Assembly: GCF_019703515.2 (NCBI RefSeq)
Contig: NC_059372.1
Location: 17,264,492-17,328,491 of the forward strand
From: Myxocyprinus asiaticus
Taxonomy: Eukaryota; Chordata; Actinopteri; Cypriniformes; Catostomidae
Direction: 5' to 3'
DNA length: 64,000 bases
Made by a program: the position numbers and the translations under genes. Of this stretch, positions 15,601-27,600 are shown one piece after another (positions within the stretch are counted from its first letter, which is position 1; each line of letters opens with the position of its first letter). The notes under the pieces are model-generated. The model was given only the letters and a program-made list of their open reading frames with translations. It was not told the DNA's origin and did no database searches.

Positions 15601-18600
15601 AACTAATGCTAATTGTGTCATTGCGCTACCTGGTGCACCTTCGTTATGGATTTAAACATTTTTGCCAACTTTCTGGGTATAATAACGGTTGTTCAATTAC
15701 TGCCTGCTGGCATCCCATCCGATGTCAAAAAGAACATTTAATAATTAAAGTTTATATAAAATTGTAATAAAGAAAGAAAAAAACATCAAAGAGAGTCCAA
15801 TAACACAATGTCATTGACTGTTCACAATGGCCACTAGCATCAGGTATGACCCTCAACTTAATGATTTCCTTCTCTTGATTATATAAATAATGTTATAAAT
15901 ATATCAAATATATAAGTCTTGTTCTGAATAGGTTTTGTGATGTACGCATCCAGACCCCATGAACTTCTGTAATGCCCACATCCAGACAAAAAACTCTCTC
16001 ACATAAGTAATCATTACAGAGATCGCAATCTTGTGAGAATCAGTACATGAAATGAAGTTGAGTGTACAATTCAAACAGTGTTTTGAACAAACTCTGTCCA
16101 AATAGTTCTAAAATCACTGGAATGAGAGGGTGATGATGTCTTATATGTTTGTAATACGACTAGTGTCTTGGAAATTGGTCACTGGAAAAATATCATCTAG
16201 AGAATATCTATAGTGTCTTATAGCAGGATTTTTGAGGGTTATGAAAGGATTCCTTGTAGTTTTGCTCATTAAAGCAAAATTCCCTGCCTTAGAAAAAGCT
16301 CATCAGCTGGGCCTTATGTAATGCTGATTACATCATGGTTATGACCCCGTTTATGGAAAGTTGCTTCATTGTTGTCGAAGAGAGTGGGGCTGTAGCAATC
16401 CATGCAGACATAGACACGTGTTTTGTATTCATGCCTACTGTGCTGACAAAATCATTTTCACTTGAGTGTGAAAAAATTCACGTGGTAAACAAGTGTATTA
16501 ACATGAATTGTAATAGACAGAATTATGATTTATTCCTGTGTCTGTGTCCTCTGCAGAGATGAACAGGCACCACTATTCCCTGTACGTACACAACTGTCGA
16601 CTTGTGCTACTACTGCGTCAGGACCCCACCGAATCTGAGAACTACAAACCTGCTGAATTCCACTGGAAACTTGACCAAGTGAGTTAACTAGGGCCCCTTT
16701 AGAGCCACTTAGATTTGAAAGACACCCTTGTGTGTTGGACTTAACATGCTTAGTTTAAGCCCGCTAGCAATTAATAGGTCACCTCTTGGGCTGGACAAGG
16801 GCATAAACATACGAGACTATCACAGGCAGGGCCAGAGATGAATGGGGCGCAGGGAAAAATGTGTGTGTGTGTATATATATGTTGGTACATTTCATGGTCC
16901 ATTTACCATGTTATTTATTCAGAATTGAACCATTTTGTCTTTTTATATATACACTATACAATATATACCGTACACATGTATATGTATATATAGGACTATG
17001 CAAAGGTTTTAGGCACTTGTGTTGCGTAGTGAGAGAATTTGCCACAGTTCTTTGATCTGTTGCAGGGCTCCCTGTTCTTCTATTATATTATATTTGCAAA
17101 AGGAATGTTTGGGAGTCTAAAGTTTATATTTCTTATTGACACACTCAAGCTGATGATATAAATAATTAAAATGGTACCATGTCCAAAAACATGGTAATAA
17201 CGTGCTGCTTTTTGTCCTTTTTTAGTTTAGATAACTATGTGGAATGTTTTAAACAAATCTGTGTTCTTTGCTCCTTTATTGATCACTTGAGGTAAAATTA
17301 GGTGTTATCTAAACACAAACTAAAGTTTAAATTCTGCTGAATGTTTTTCATAAATAAAAAGGATAAAAAGGCTTCGATCTTATGCTATTTGTATTTGAAG
17401 CGAGGCACTGATCCAGAATGTCTCCTCCCAGGTGTGTGATAAAGAGTGGCATCACTACGTACTGAACATTGAGTTCCCAGCAGTGTCTCTGTTTGTGGAT
17501 GGTGCCACATTTGATCCCTTCCTGGTCACGGAGGATTATCCTCTGCACGCTTCCAAGATCGAAACCCAGCTCACCATCGGTGCCTGCTGGCAAGGTACGC
17601 TCACGAATGATCTATGGATTTCCTCCCCAAACACAATGATGTAACCTCGGTTTTAGACTTGACATTTCCTTGTCACCAGCTGCAGTTAAAATTGAAGCAT
17701 GCATTGCATTAAGTAAATTGTGTTGGCAATTTGTAGAGTAGCCTGTTTCATTATCCCAGTCATGGATGTAGTTTTAGATTGCCGAGATCTTTTGTCACAT
17801 GTCATGCGTTAGATCTTATGATCTTAAGGACCTCATAAAACATTTAAAAAAAATTATGGCTTTTAGTCCACATCTGTTAGCTTTGAAGTCATCTGCATGC
17901 TAGTTTTCTCTTTAAAGTCAATAAAACTGAGATGTTATTCTTGCGAAACCTATCAAGAAAATGTCCTGGTCATATTTAACCCCAAAACAATACAAAAAAT
18001 ATGTTTAGCGTAAAGAAAATGAAGCCTATATTTAGGACCATTAAGATTTTTTTGCATTGTGACATTTTCGGGACACTTGCGCACATTTTACCCCATAATT
18101 CTCAGTACTCTAATGTGCCCCAATGTTTTACGTTTACTATTCCTATTGTTTTAAATGGTGATTCTCATTACCATCACCCAGTCATTTTTTATTTTATTAC
18201 AGTTTAAAATAATTACAATTATTTTTTTAATAAATCTGCGAAAAAGAAAGGCCATACTAAGGGAGTACTACTATGATATATAAATGTTTAATTTAAATAA
18301 TATATAATGTTTTTTTTTTTTTTTTTTTTTTTTTGTGGTAATGAGAATATAGTAATGACCCTCTTTTTTTGCATTGCAGTAATGAGAATTGGAGGTTAAA
18401 ATGTGTGTAATTGTCATAAAAGTATTGTCACAATGTAACAAATCCTAATGGCCCTAAAATTTTCCATATGCAAAATATAATTTATTTTTTTTTCTTCTGA
18501 TATTTTCAAGTCAACCTTTATTTATACAGCACATTTAAAAACAACAGAAGTTACCCCAAAGTGCTTTAAAAATCAATAAGAATGCACGATCACCCTTGGA

Positions 18601-21600
18601 TGTATAGCGACAACAAGGAGCATTCAAAAGAAGTCGATGAGAAAAAAAGATATTGGAGTAAAAATAAAAAATATAAAATTTGTGAGAATCACCCAGATGT
18701 ATACATTTAAAATTCAGGAAAAACAACCAAAAATGTTTATGACTCATCTTGTACACAGGGGTGATTCTAGATTTTTGTCCAGTAAAATGCTCCCTAGAAT
18801 GAGAACTTTCCCACCCCCTAAATTATAAACACCACCCGTCACTGACTAGCAAGTAAATAATAGTTTTTCTTGGCTGTGATGTAAACTAAAGCCTATTGCC
18901 AAATTAAATAAAAAGGACAAGTCGTTTAAAACTGTATGTCCTTCTGCAACTTCCTGTGTCAATAGTAAATACATCAACACAGGAAAGATAATTGCGTTTA
19001 ACCATTTCTTGGGGTCTTTAATGCATGACAATGTATCAAACTACTTTCTCTCCCTTGACTATATTGAGCCCTAGTCTTTCCCTGACCTTCTGTCTTGCCT
19101 CCACAGACCTCTCAGGACATGACAATGATACTGAGACACTCTCAGAGCCTTTGACAGGTTGCCCATGTTTTTCCCCATCACCCCAATATGTCATTACGCA
19201 CGTCTATTAACGCCCTGCACACGTAAGGTTCTTCCGCAGTTGAAAGCAGCATAGCATATGGCTGCAGAAGGACCATACGTGCACACAGCGTCAGTCTGCC
19301 CCAGCGTAACATTTGTAGCATGATGCAATTCAGACGAGAGACCCAATATCATAAACCCTGCCTGTTTCCTGTTCCACATTTATTCTTGTCTGTTGTTTTA
19401 ATTCATCAAACCAGCTCCATCTAATTTCAGTTTGCCTGCACGTCTGGAGATGTACATAGGATGGGATTGTAGCCATCCAATACCTGGGATGCACCTTTCC
19501 CCATTTTCAGAATGGTTAAGAGTGGTTACAGTTTTGACACAACACATTACACCAAAACAAGCCCAACTGACCTTAAGGATCTGCATTTTCTATGATACAT
19601 CAGAGTGTTTGTCTGCAGTCATTGCTGCAGTTTGTAGGATTATTTATGGCAGTAATATCAGTGCAGTTGTGTCTGTGACAGACAGATTCTCACATATCTC
19701 ACTGAATGACGTTGCTGCTGCAAGAGACCGAAATAGAGCATCACTCAGTGTCATATTACTACATGAGGTCATTCGGACCGCTTCCTCAGTCTGTGTCCTT
19801 CAGTCAAGCCATATAGGGCATTACCATACATTCAGCTAGAATATCACTCGGCTTTCATTTCTCCTAATGTCGATAATAACAAGTCATACAGTGGCTCCAA
19901 AATATATTTGTACACTTAAGCTACACTTAAAAATGTATGAATGTCGTTGCATTAGATTACAGACATTTATGTTAAAGAAAGATAGCACAAGCACACTTTT
20001 CAAGCCTAGCATTTCATAGTATTTAGACACTTCTGGTTGACAAACTTGGAACATGTCCATAGTATATGTGATAAACTACACCTGTGGTTTTTGTACTAGG
20101 ACATCTGTGTAAACTTGAGGGAAACTGACTTCATTCATTCTCTAAAAACCACACTGGAAGCAGTTGGTTAAAAGTAATTGCAAAAATGGCTCAGAAAAGT
20201 TAGTTCTGAGAAAAGGTCTAACATCATTGGTTTGCAGATTCCTCTTGCTTTAATGTTTTGTTATCTAATACAATATATTGAAGTGTAGCTTAAGTGGCCC
20301 AATACTTTTTGGAGCCAATTAAAAATACATTGTTATTGTCTGTTGAATCATACAGATATATGTTGATTGGTGCAAAATGATTCATGCTTTGATTCATTTG
20401 TTTGCGTGCTTTTGTGTTCATTCCCATTCATTTGCTACTTTTTTTTTAACTTAGAGTTGCATGAGGCCAAGCGCCTGTATCAGGTCATCCATCTTTCTGA
20501 CTGCAAGGCCTCATATGCATTGAACTTAACATGCATGAGCATCAGTCACACTGAGATACAGAGCATGCTTGAGGTCAGCACACAGCAGAGCACATGTTTG
20601 GCATCTGACAGTTTCTATCTTCTCTGTGTTTGTCTAGGTGGCAGCGCCCGCATGGCTCAGTACTTCAGAGGCAACCTGGCTGGACTCATGATCCGCTCTG
20701 GGAAACTGGAGAACAAGAAGGTTATTGATTGTCTGTACACCTGCAAGGAAGGTCTTGACGTGCAGCTTCCAGAGGAGGTGGCTTCTGCTGTGAAGGTGAG
20801 TGACCCAGGGTCTTACCTTTCAAGGTCCCCATGAAATCAAATTTAGAGTTTTGTGGCTTGTGGTCAAACAGTAGTAATAACACAAATTACAAGAGACCAG
20901 CTAAAGTAAAAATGCTATGTTTGGAACTATATAGAACCAAACACTGGTAATCATAATACCTGATGAGCAAAATCTATCCACCCGTGTCCTGTGTTGTGTG
21001 ACTGATGGTGTCCTGCTGGGTGTTTGTGTCTGGGTTTCTATACAGGTGGAGTTTAACCCCAACCAATCTTCTCTGAGCCTGGATGGAGATGACATTGAGA
21101 GCTTTGAGAAGGTCATGCAACACATCTCCTACCTGAACTCGCGGCAGTTCCCCACCCCAGGAATCCGCCACCTACGAGTCACCACCACTGTCAAGTTAGT
21201 TTCCATAAACAAAGCAATTCAGTTCAGCTGTAGCGATACAACTGAATAACAAAAAGATCAATAAATTATCATTTTTCCATCTTAGTCTTAATCTTGATCT
21301 TAAAGGAATGTTCTGGGTTCAATAAATTTAGGCTCAATTGTAAGCACTTGTTGCATAATGTTGATTACCACAGAAAATAATTTCGGTTCATTCCTCTTTT
21401 CTTTTTTTTTTTTTTGAAAGCAAAAATTGCGGTTACAGTGAGGCATTTACAATGGAAGTGAATGAGGCATTAAAATTCAAAAACAACAAAAAGAAACTTT
21501 TAATTCTAATGAAGCATTGCACAGATGTTGTGAAGAAGCCATTCGACTCCTCTCTCGTAAATGTGCGCTCTAAAAGAGATGGTACCGGTTTTTAGCATGT

Positions 21601-24600
21601 CTTCTACAAATAAATGTAAATACTTGTAAATGGTACAAATGATGAATGTAAACAATAAATGTAATTATTACAGTATATATATAATGCATTATAATTTATG
21701 CAATTTCAAGACATATCTTGAGATTCATATTTATTGATGGAATACATGGGTTTGTACATTTTTAAAAAGCTAAAATGTAACCAATATGGTGAAAATTAAT
21801 TATGATCAAATATAATTTGTAAAATGTATATTTTCGTAATGTACCTAGTTAGAAGGTCCCCTGTATAACTGACAGCATTATCTGAGAGAGAATTTATTTT
21901 ATTTGTAAGCACAATGGGCCTTATAACTGAAATATACCCATATGAATCGATATCGAATCAAAATAAAAAACTAATCGAATCAAAAGCTTGAGAATCGGAA
22001 TCAAATCTATTTGGGGAATCTGTATCTGTACCCAGCCCTGGTGACAAGTGATGAGTGACGAGACATTTTATTGGTCACTTAGTTTCAATTTTAGCGCCCC
22101 TTTGTATAGCCCCGCCTACAGTGAAATCCCATTGGTCCTCTCATCACTGTATATTAAACATCAAGGTTGTTCTAATTGGCTTTGATTGTATTTGTTGCAC
22201 AGTATTTTCGCTTTAATATAGACAGACAAAATACTTGCCGCTGGGAACTTGTCGCGTCACGCCTGGTTAAGATGAGGTATAAGGGCCCGTTCAAACAAAA
22301 AGCATTATTGTGCTGTAAAAAGCTAGACGCAGTGCAACGTATATAACAGAATGCATGTGTCTCAAGATGCGTAGAAGTTCTTTTAACCTGACACAGTGTC
22401 TAAAAATGCAGTAAGACACTGAAAAAACACCAAGACGCAGTGCAACGATCAAAGATGTCCGTCTAGGGTAAACGCAAAAACATATTTGTGTGAACGACCA
22501 CAAAGTCTTAGTCTTTGTCTTAGATTAGTATATACTAGATATATATATCATTTTATAAATATGAATGGCTAATGATAACCCCTCGTTACTGTGACTCTTT
22601 AGATGTTTCAATGAGGAGACGTGTATCTCCGTACCTGAGGCTGAAGGCTACGTAATGGTTCTCCAGCCAGAGGAGCCAAAGATCAGCCTCAGTGGAATTG
22701 ACCATTTTGCCCGTGGAGCGGTTGAATTTGAGAGCACTGAGGGCGTAACACTCTTCCCTGAGCTGCGCATCGTCAGCACCATCACCCGTGAGGTTGAGGT
22801 TGAAGCCGAGACCAAGGCTGAGGGAGAGGATGACCCTACAGGTACGCTATGAATGTGAGATTATTAGATTTTGCTGCAAAAGGAGGAGAGGAGGAAGAGG
22901 ATAATAAAAGGAGTTGATAGAGTATGCCTAAAAAATCTGGCCAAATAGATCAAGAGCAAATTATTTTAAATAGTCTCTGTATTGACTGCATGAAGAATGA
23001 CTTCAACTTTGTTGAAGATGGAGTAATATTTTAGAAGTTTATGCTTGAGTAAGCACTGAAAAAGCTGGCGTAATCATCTGAATGAGTCTATACTATAATA
23101 GATTCTGAGATAAAACTTAAAGCTGTATACATGTCTTGAGAGGTTTACTCTTGGCTCATGATTATTTCTTAAAGATTGCTTTTCCCCTTCAAAACAATAT
23201 TTGTAATAAAATTGCTTTGTAAACTTTTTCTGAACCGTTTCTGAGATTAACTTTAGTCTAAACAAACAGAATCACATGGAGGTGTTTTATGTTTGGGCAG
23301 TGCAAGAGACAGTTGTATCTGAGGAGATCATGCATAACTTGGACACCTGTGAGGTGACGGTAGTAGGAGATGATCTGAATGGAGATCATGAGAGTCTGGA
23401 GGTGGATCTAGCCCAAATCCAGCAGAGAGGTCTGGAGATGAGCTCTTCTAATGTGGGCATGGTCATTACAGGTATGCATCAGGGGTTGTCAACCTTTTCC
23501 GACCCAAGGGCATTCTCCCCCAAATAGATTCTCAACCAACCCAGGGACCACCTTAAAAAAAGTCTACATTTTCACAGAAACTGTGTATAATATATTTTAT
23601 TAATAACATTATTACATTATGCTAAACTAGTGTTGACCAGGTTTCTCAATTTACTACCTTTACATCCTTTGCCATTTTTTGGGTACATCGCACCATTTTA
23701 TTGTCCAAAAGAACGAAATGTTCTTGTTTACTGATGGGTTTAGGCTCTATAGAAGCAACCAAATCAACCAAAGATTATATATAAAGGTTTTTTCTTTCAA
23801 TTAAAAAAACCTAAAAAATAAACCACATTTAGAAGTCAATTTTGAAATACACTGGATATTTTAAGACCTTATTTGCTTTATATATCAGTTCCCCCATTAA
23901 AAACCCTTGGTCAACATAAACAAACAACTGCCACTAGATAGATACAAATAGTTGGACCCATCTGTTGGATAATGTGTGTTAGTATTGTTCACAAGAGTTT
24001 AAATCCAGCATCTGGCAAAGGTTGGCTGATCTAATGGTATGAAAGCTTCAATACTTTAATCCCGATTAGGACTAGAAAAGAGAATAACATTGTTTGTTGC
24101 CTTAGTTGGTAGAAAAGTAAATGTTTTCTTGTCTCTGTCCTCAGGTGTTAACACCATGGTGAACTTTGAGCAGGTCCTGCATCTGATCCGCTACAGGAAT
24201 TGGCACACAGAGGCTCTGTTTGACAGGAAGTTCAAACTGGTCTGTTCTGAACTCAATGGGCGCTACATCAGCAATGAATTCAAAGTGGAGGTATGGCTGA
24301 CTATACAGTTGTGCTCAATAGGCATCAAGTATTACCCTGGAAAGAAATTACCATGGTTACTACAGTAATTGTTGCTGCAGTAAAACTGTGGTAACTTTTT
24401 ATTATCGTTACTTTCACCAAAAAACTTCGAAAGCTTCTTACTCTGTTTAGATTCCAATTTATTTTTTAATGGTTTTATTCCAGTAAAAATAATTTATATA
24501 GTTGTTAAAAAATACTAAAGTACTTAGTTGGAAGCTGTGGTAAAAATGGTAACTTTTTGTAAGGGTATTGTGAATATAAAAGGGCTTTATAAAAAAAAAA

Positions 24601-27600
24601 AAACTCTCAAGATAAGACATATGGGGATATGCAATGACTGATAGTATGTTTAGTTTCAAGATGAGGTTACATTTGCATGATTGTATTTTTTATTTTATTT
24701 TTTACATATTTAGGTCAACGTGATCCACACAGCCAACCCTATTGATCATGCCAACAATGCTATGGTTCAACCTCAGTTCATCAACCAAATCCAGCATGCT
24801 TCAGTGGACCTGTCTGGACACAACCTGGTCAACACACATCAGGCTTCAGGTATCCTTGATTATATATTCTTCCCTTTTGCTCACCTCCTCTGACCCATCT
24901 GTTCAGCTTCTTTCGTATGGAGATAAAGACATTTCATTGGCTGCTTCATTCCTCACAGTATCTCTCCTAGATTATTGCTCTAGTCTCTCATTAAAGATAA
25001 TCCAGACTTTGTAATCAAACAAATAATCTGTTTAATGTCGAGCTCAGAAATGAATTCTGTTTCTTTTCCATGAGTTTTCCCGCAGCTTAAAGTCAATTTT
25101 AAAAAAGTGGGGCAGTTATGGAGTGCCGTGTACTTAACCTGTTTTTAATGCCACAGTTTTAGGGATTACGTACTGTCTACGATATCTGGACAGATGGCCA
25201 GGGGTACCTCACACAACCTATTTAAAAAATGTTTTACCCTAAATACTAAATGCTAAAGTGTCTGAATGTTATGTCCATCCTCTCTTCAAAGTTGTCCCTA
25301 GTGCCGCCACCATCGTTATCATGGTGTGCGTGAGCTTCTTGGTGTTTATGATCATCCTGGGTGTGTTCCGTATCCGTGCTGCTCACCAGAGCACCATGAG
25401 GGACCAGGAAAATGGCAAAGAGAATGAGATGGACTGGGATGACTCAGCCCTCACCATCACTGTCAACCCTATGGAGGTGCATTCTTTTTTTTCTGATTAA
25501 CATTTTTTTTTATTGATTCATATAGTTGACAAAGAAAACAAAACATGTATACATTGAATCAACATTTAACTCCCACTACTACCCCTCCCCAATAACCAAC
25601 CCTACCCTGACCCCCAACGAACATCCTAGTTGTCACACATAAATACACACACACACACAAAAATAAATAAAACAAAATATATATATAATAATCATACAAA
25701 TCTAAAACTATGCCTCTCTCTCCACCGCCCCTCCCCGAGAGTCCCCCAAAAATGCCAAATAAATGCCCCATTTCCCATCAAATGAATCCCAGATCCCCAG
25801 CCTTCTACATGACACCTCCTTGAAAGCTGCCACCCTCCCCATCTCCGCGCACCACTCCCGAAATGAGGGCGCTCCTGCCAACTTCCATCCTCTTAAAACA
25901 ATCTGTCTGCCTGTCATAACACTGGTCAGGACCCAATTTTTTATGTGTTTATCCCCTATATTGATGACCGCCCCATCGCCTAAAATACAGAGTCTGGGGC
26001 AAAACGAAAACCAAGTGCCCAACACGTCACACACAAAACTCTGAACCTTCAACCAAAAGTTGGCATCGCCAGCAGGTGGGTGTGTCTTTAAGACTAGGCC
26101 TATATAATCTAGAGGGGGTCCAATAGAATCTATGTAAAATCTTGAATTGCATAAGGCGCACCCTTGCACCTCTAGATACAGACAGAGTATCTGCTGCTTT
26201 AGGAGGGTGTATGCTACTCTCAAAAATAGTACAGAGCAGATGGTGCAGCTGTAAATACCTAAAGAAATGAGATCTGGGAATCCCAAAACGTTGAACCAAA
26301 TTTTCAAAGGATCTCAACACTCCACTCTCATATAGGTCACCGAGCGTATTAACCTCCCTCACAATCCACTCTGACCAGCAGAAAGGGGACTTATTAATAC
26401 ATCATTTTGGGTTCAGCCATATGCTCAAGGCAGCATTTAAATAAATGTCCGAATTAAATACTCCGGACACTTTTGTCCATTCCGAGTGCAAATGCGAGAT
26501 AATGGGGTGTAACTTAACTTCTCTGATTAGTTTGATAGAAAGGCTTTGCAATGGCAAAATAGGGGCAAGAACTTCCTATTCAATACAAAACCAGGGAGGA
26601 GCTCTCTCAGGTGGAAGCGACCAATGAGCCAAATGTCTGAATGCATAATAATAAAACAAAATCACCTTTGTCAATCGGCCTATGTAACTTATTGAAATGT
26701 AATCTGGGATGCTTGCCATTCCAAATGAAGGACTTCGCTATGCTATCAAATTGCTTGAAATAAGAGAGGGGGACATCTATAGGGACAGATTGTAGCAGGT
26801 AGTTGAATTTTGGAATACAGTTCATTTTAATAACATTATCCTTCCCAATCATAGATAAATGTAATGAAGCCCACCTGCCCACATCGCTCGAAAGCATTTT
26901 TATTAAGGGGTCAAAAATAACTCTAACTAAATCAAACAAATTTGCTGGGAATAAAATGCCCGAATATTTAATGCCCTGTTTGGGCCACTGGAAGACGCCC
27001 GGCTGAAAAGCCGTCACTGGGCAGTACGCTGGCAGAGCCAAAGCTTAGGATTTAGACCAAATGACTCTGTATCCTGAGAACTTAGATAAGGAATTAATAA
27101 TTCTGTGGAGGCAAGGCATAGATCTAGTGGGATCGGAGACGAATAATAAAATATCATCTGCGTAGAGCAAAAGCTTATGTGCCCCACCTCCCGCCACCAC
27201 TCCTGGAAAATCATCTTTCTTTCTTATCGCGGCTGCTAATAATTCCAGGGCAAGACAGAACAATAATGTGGAAAGAGGGCAACCCTGCCGGGTGCCCCTA
27301 TCCAGAGTAAAATAATCTGAAATTAATCCATTTGTTTGTACCGCCGCTACCGGGTGTCTATAAAGTAACTTAATCCATCCAATAAAAGTATTCCCAAACG
27401 CGTATATTTCCAAAATCTTAAAAAGATAATCCCATTCTACCATATCAAATGCCTTTTCGGCATCAAGTGAGATGGCAGCGACCGGAGTCTGATCATTCGC
27501 CACTGACCACATGATATTGATGAAATGCCTAATGTTATCAGAAGAGCTGCAGCCCCGAAAAAACCCCACCTGATCTATATGTATAAGAGATGTCATAAGT

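Larger units (their letters stand above)
14099..20637 (+). other. clstn1 introns between exons 6 and 12 (contents)
   Basis: Introns 14099-14461, 14648-15139, 15389-16556, 16679-17431, 17595-19106 and 19158-20637 are AT-rich. Recognised items: a short Tc1-like relic near 16992-17040 (GACTATGCAAAGGTTTTAGGCAC), a long poly(T) at 18310-18334, a retroposon-like 3' tail on the minus strand near 18505-18575 (inverse of AAATGTGCTGTATAAATAAA) and the inverted-repeat element at 19889-20319. Confidence 0.5.

Noticed and set aside
25708..26362. 199-aa and 111-aa minus-strand frames as a possible host gene
   Set aside because: They lie in the 3' part of the L1/Tx1-type LINE, downstream of its RT and next to its tail, in LINE orientation.
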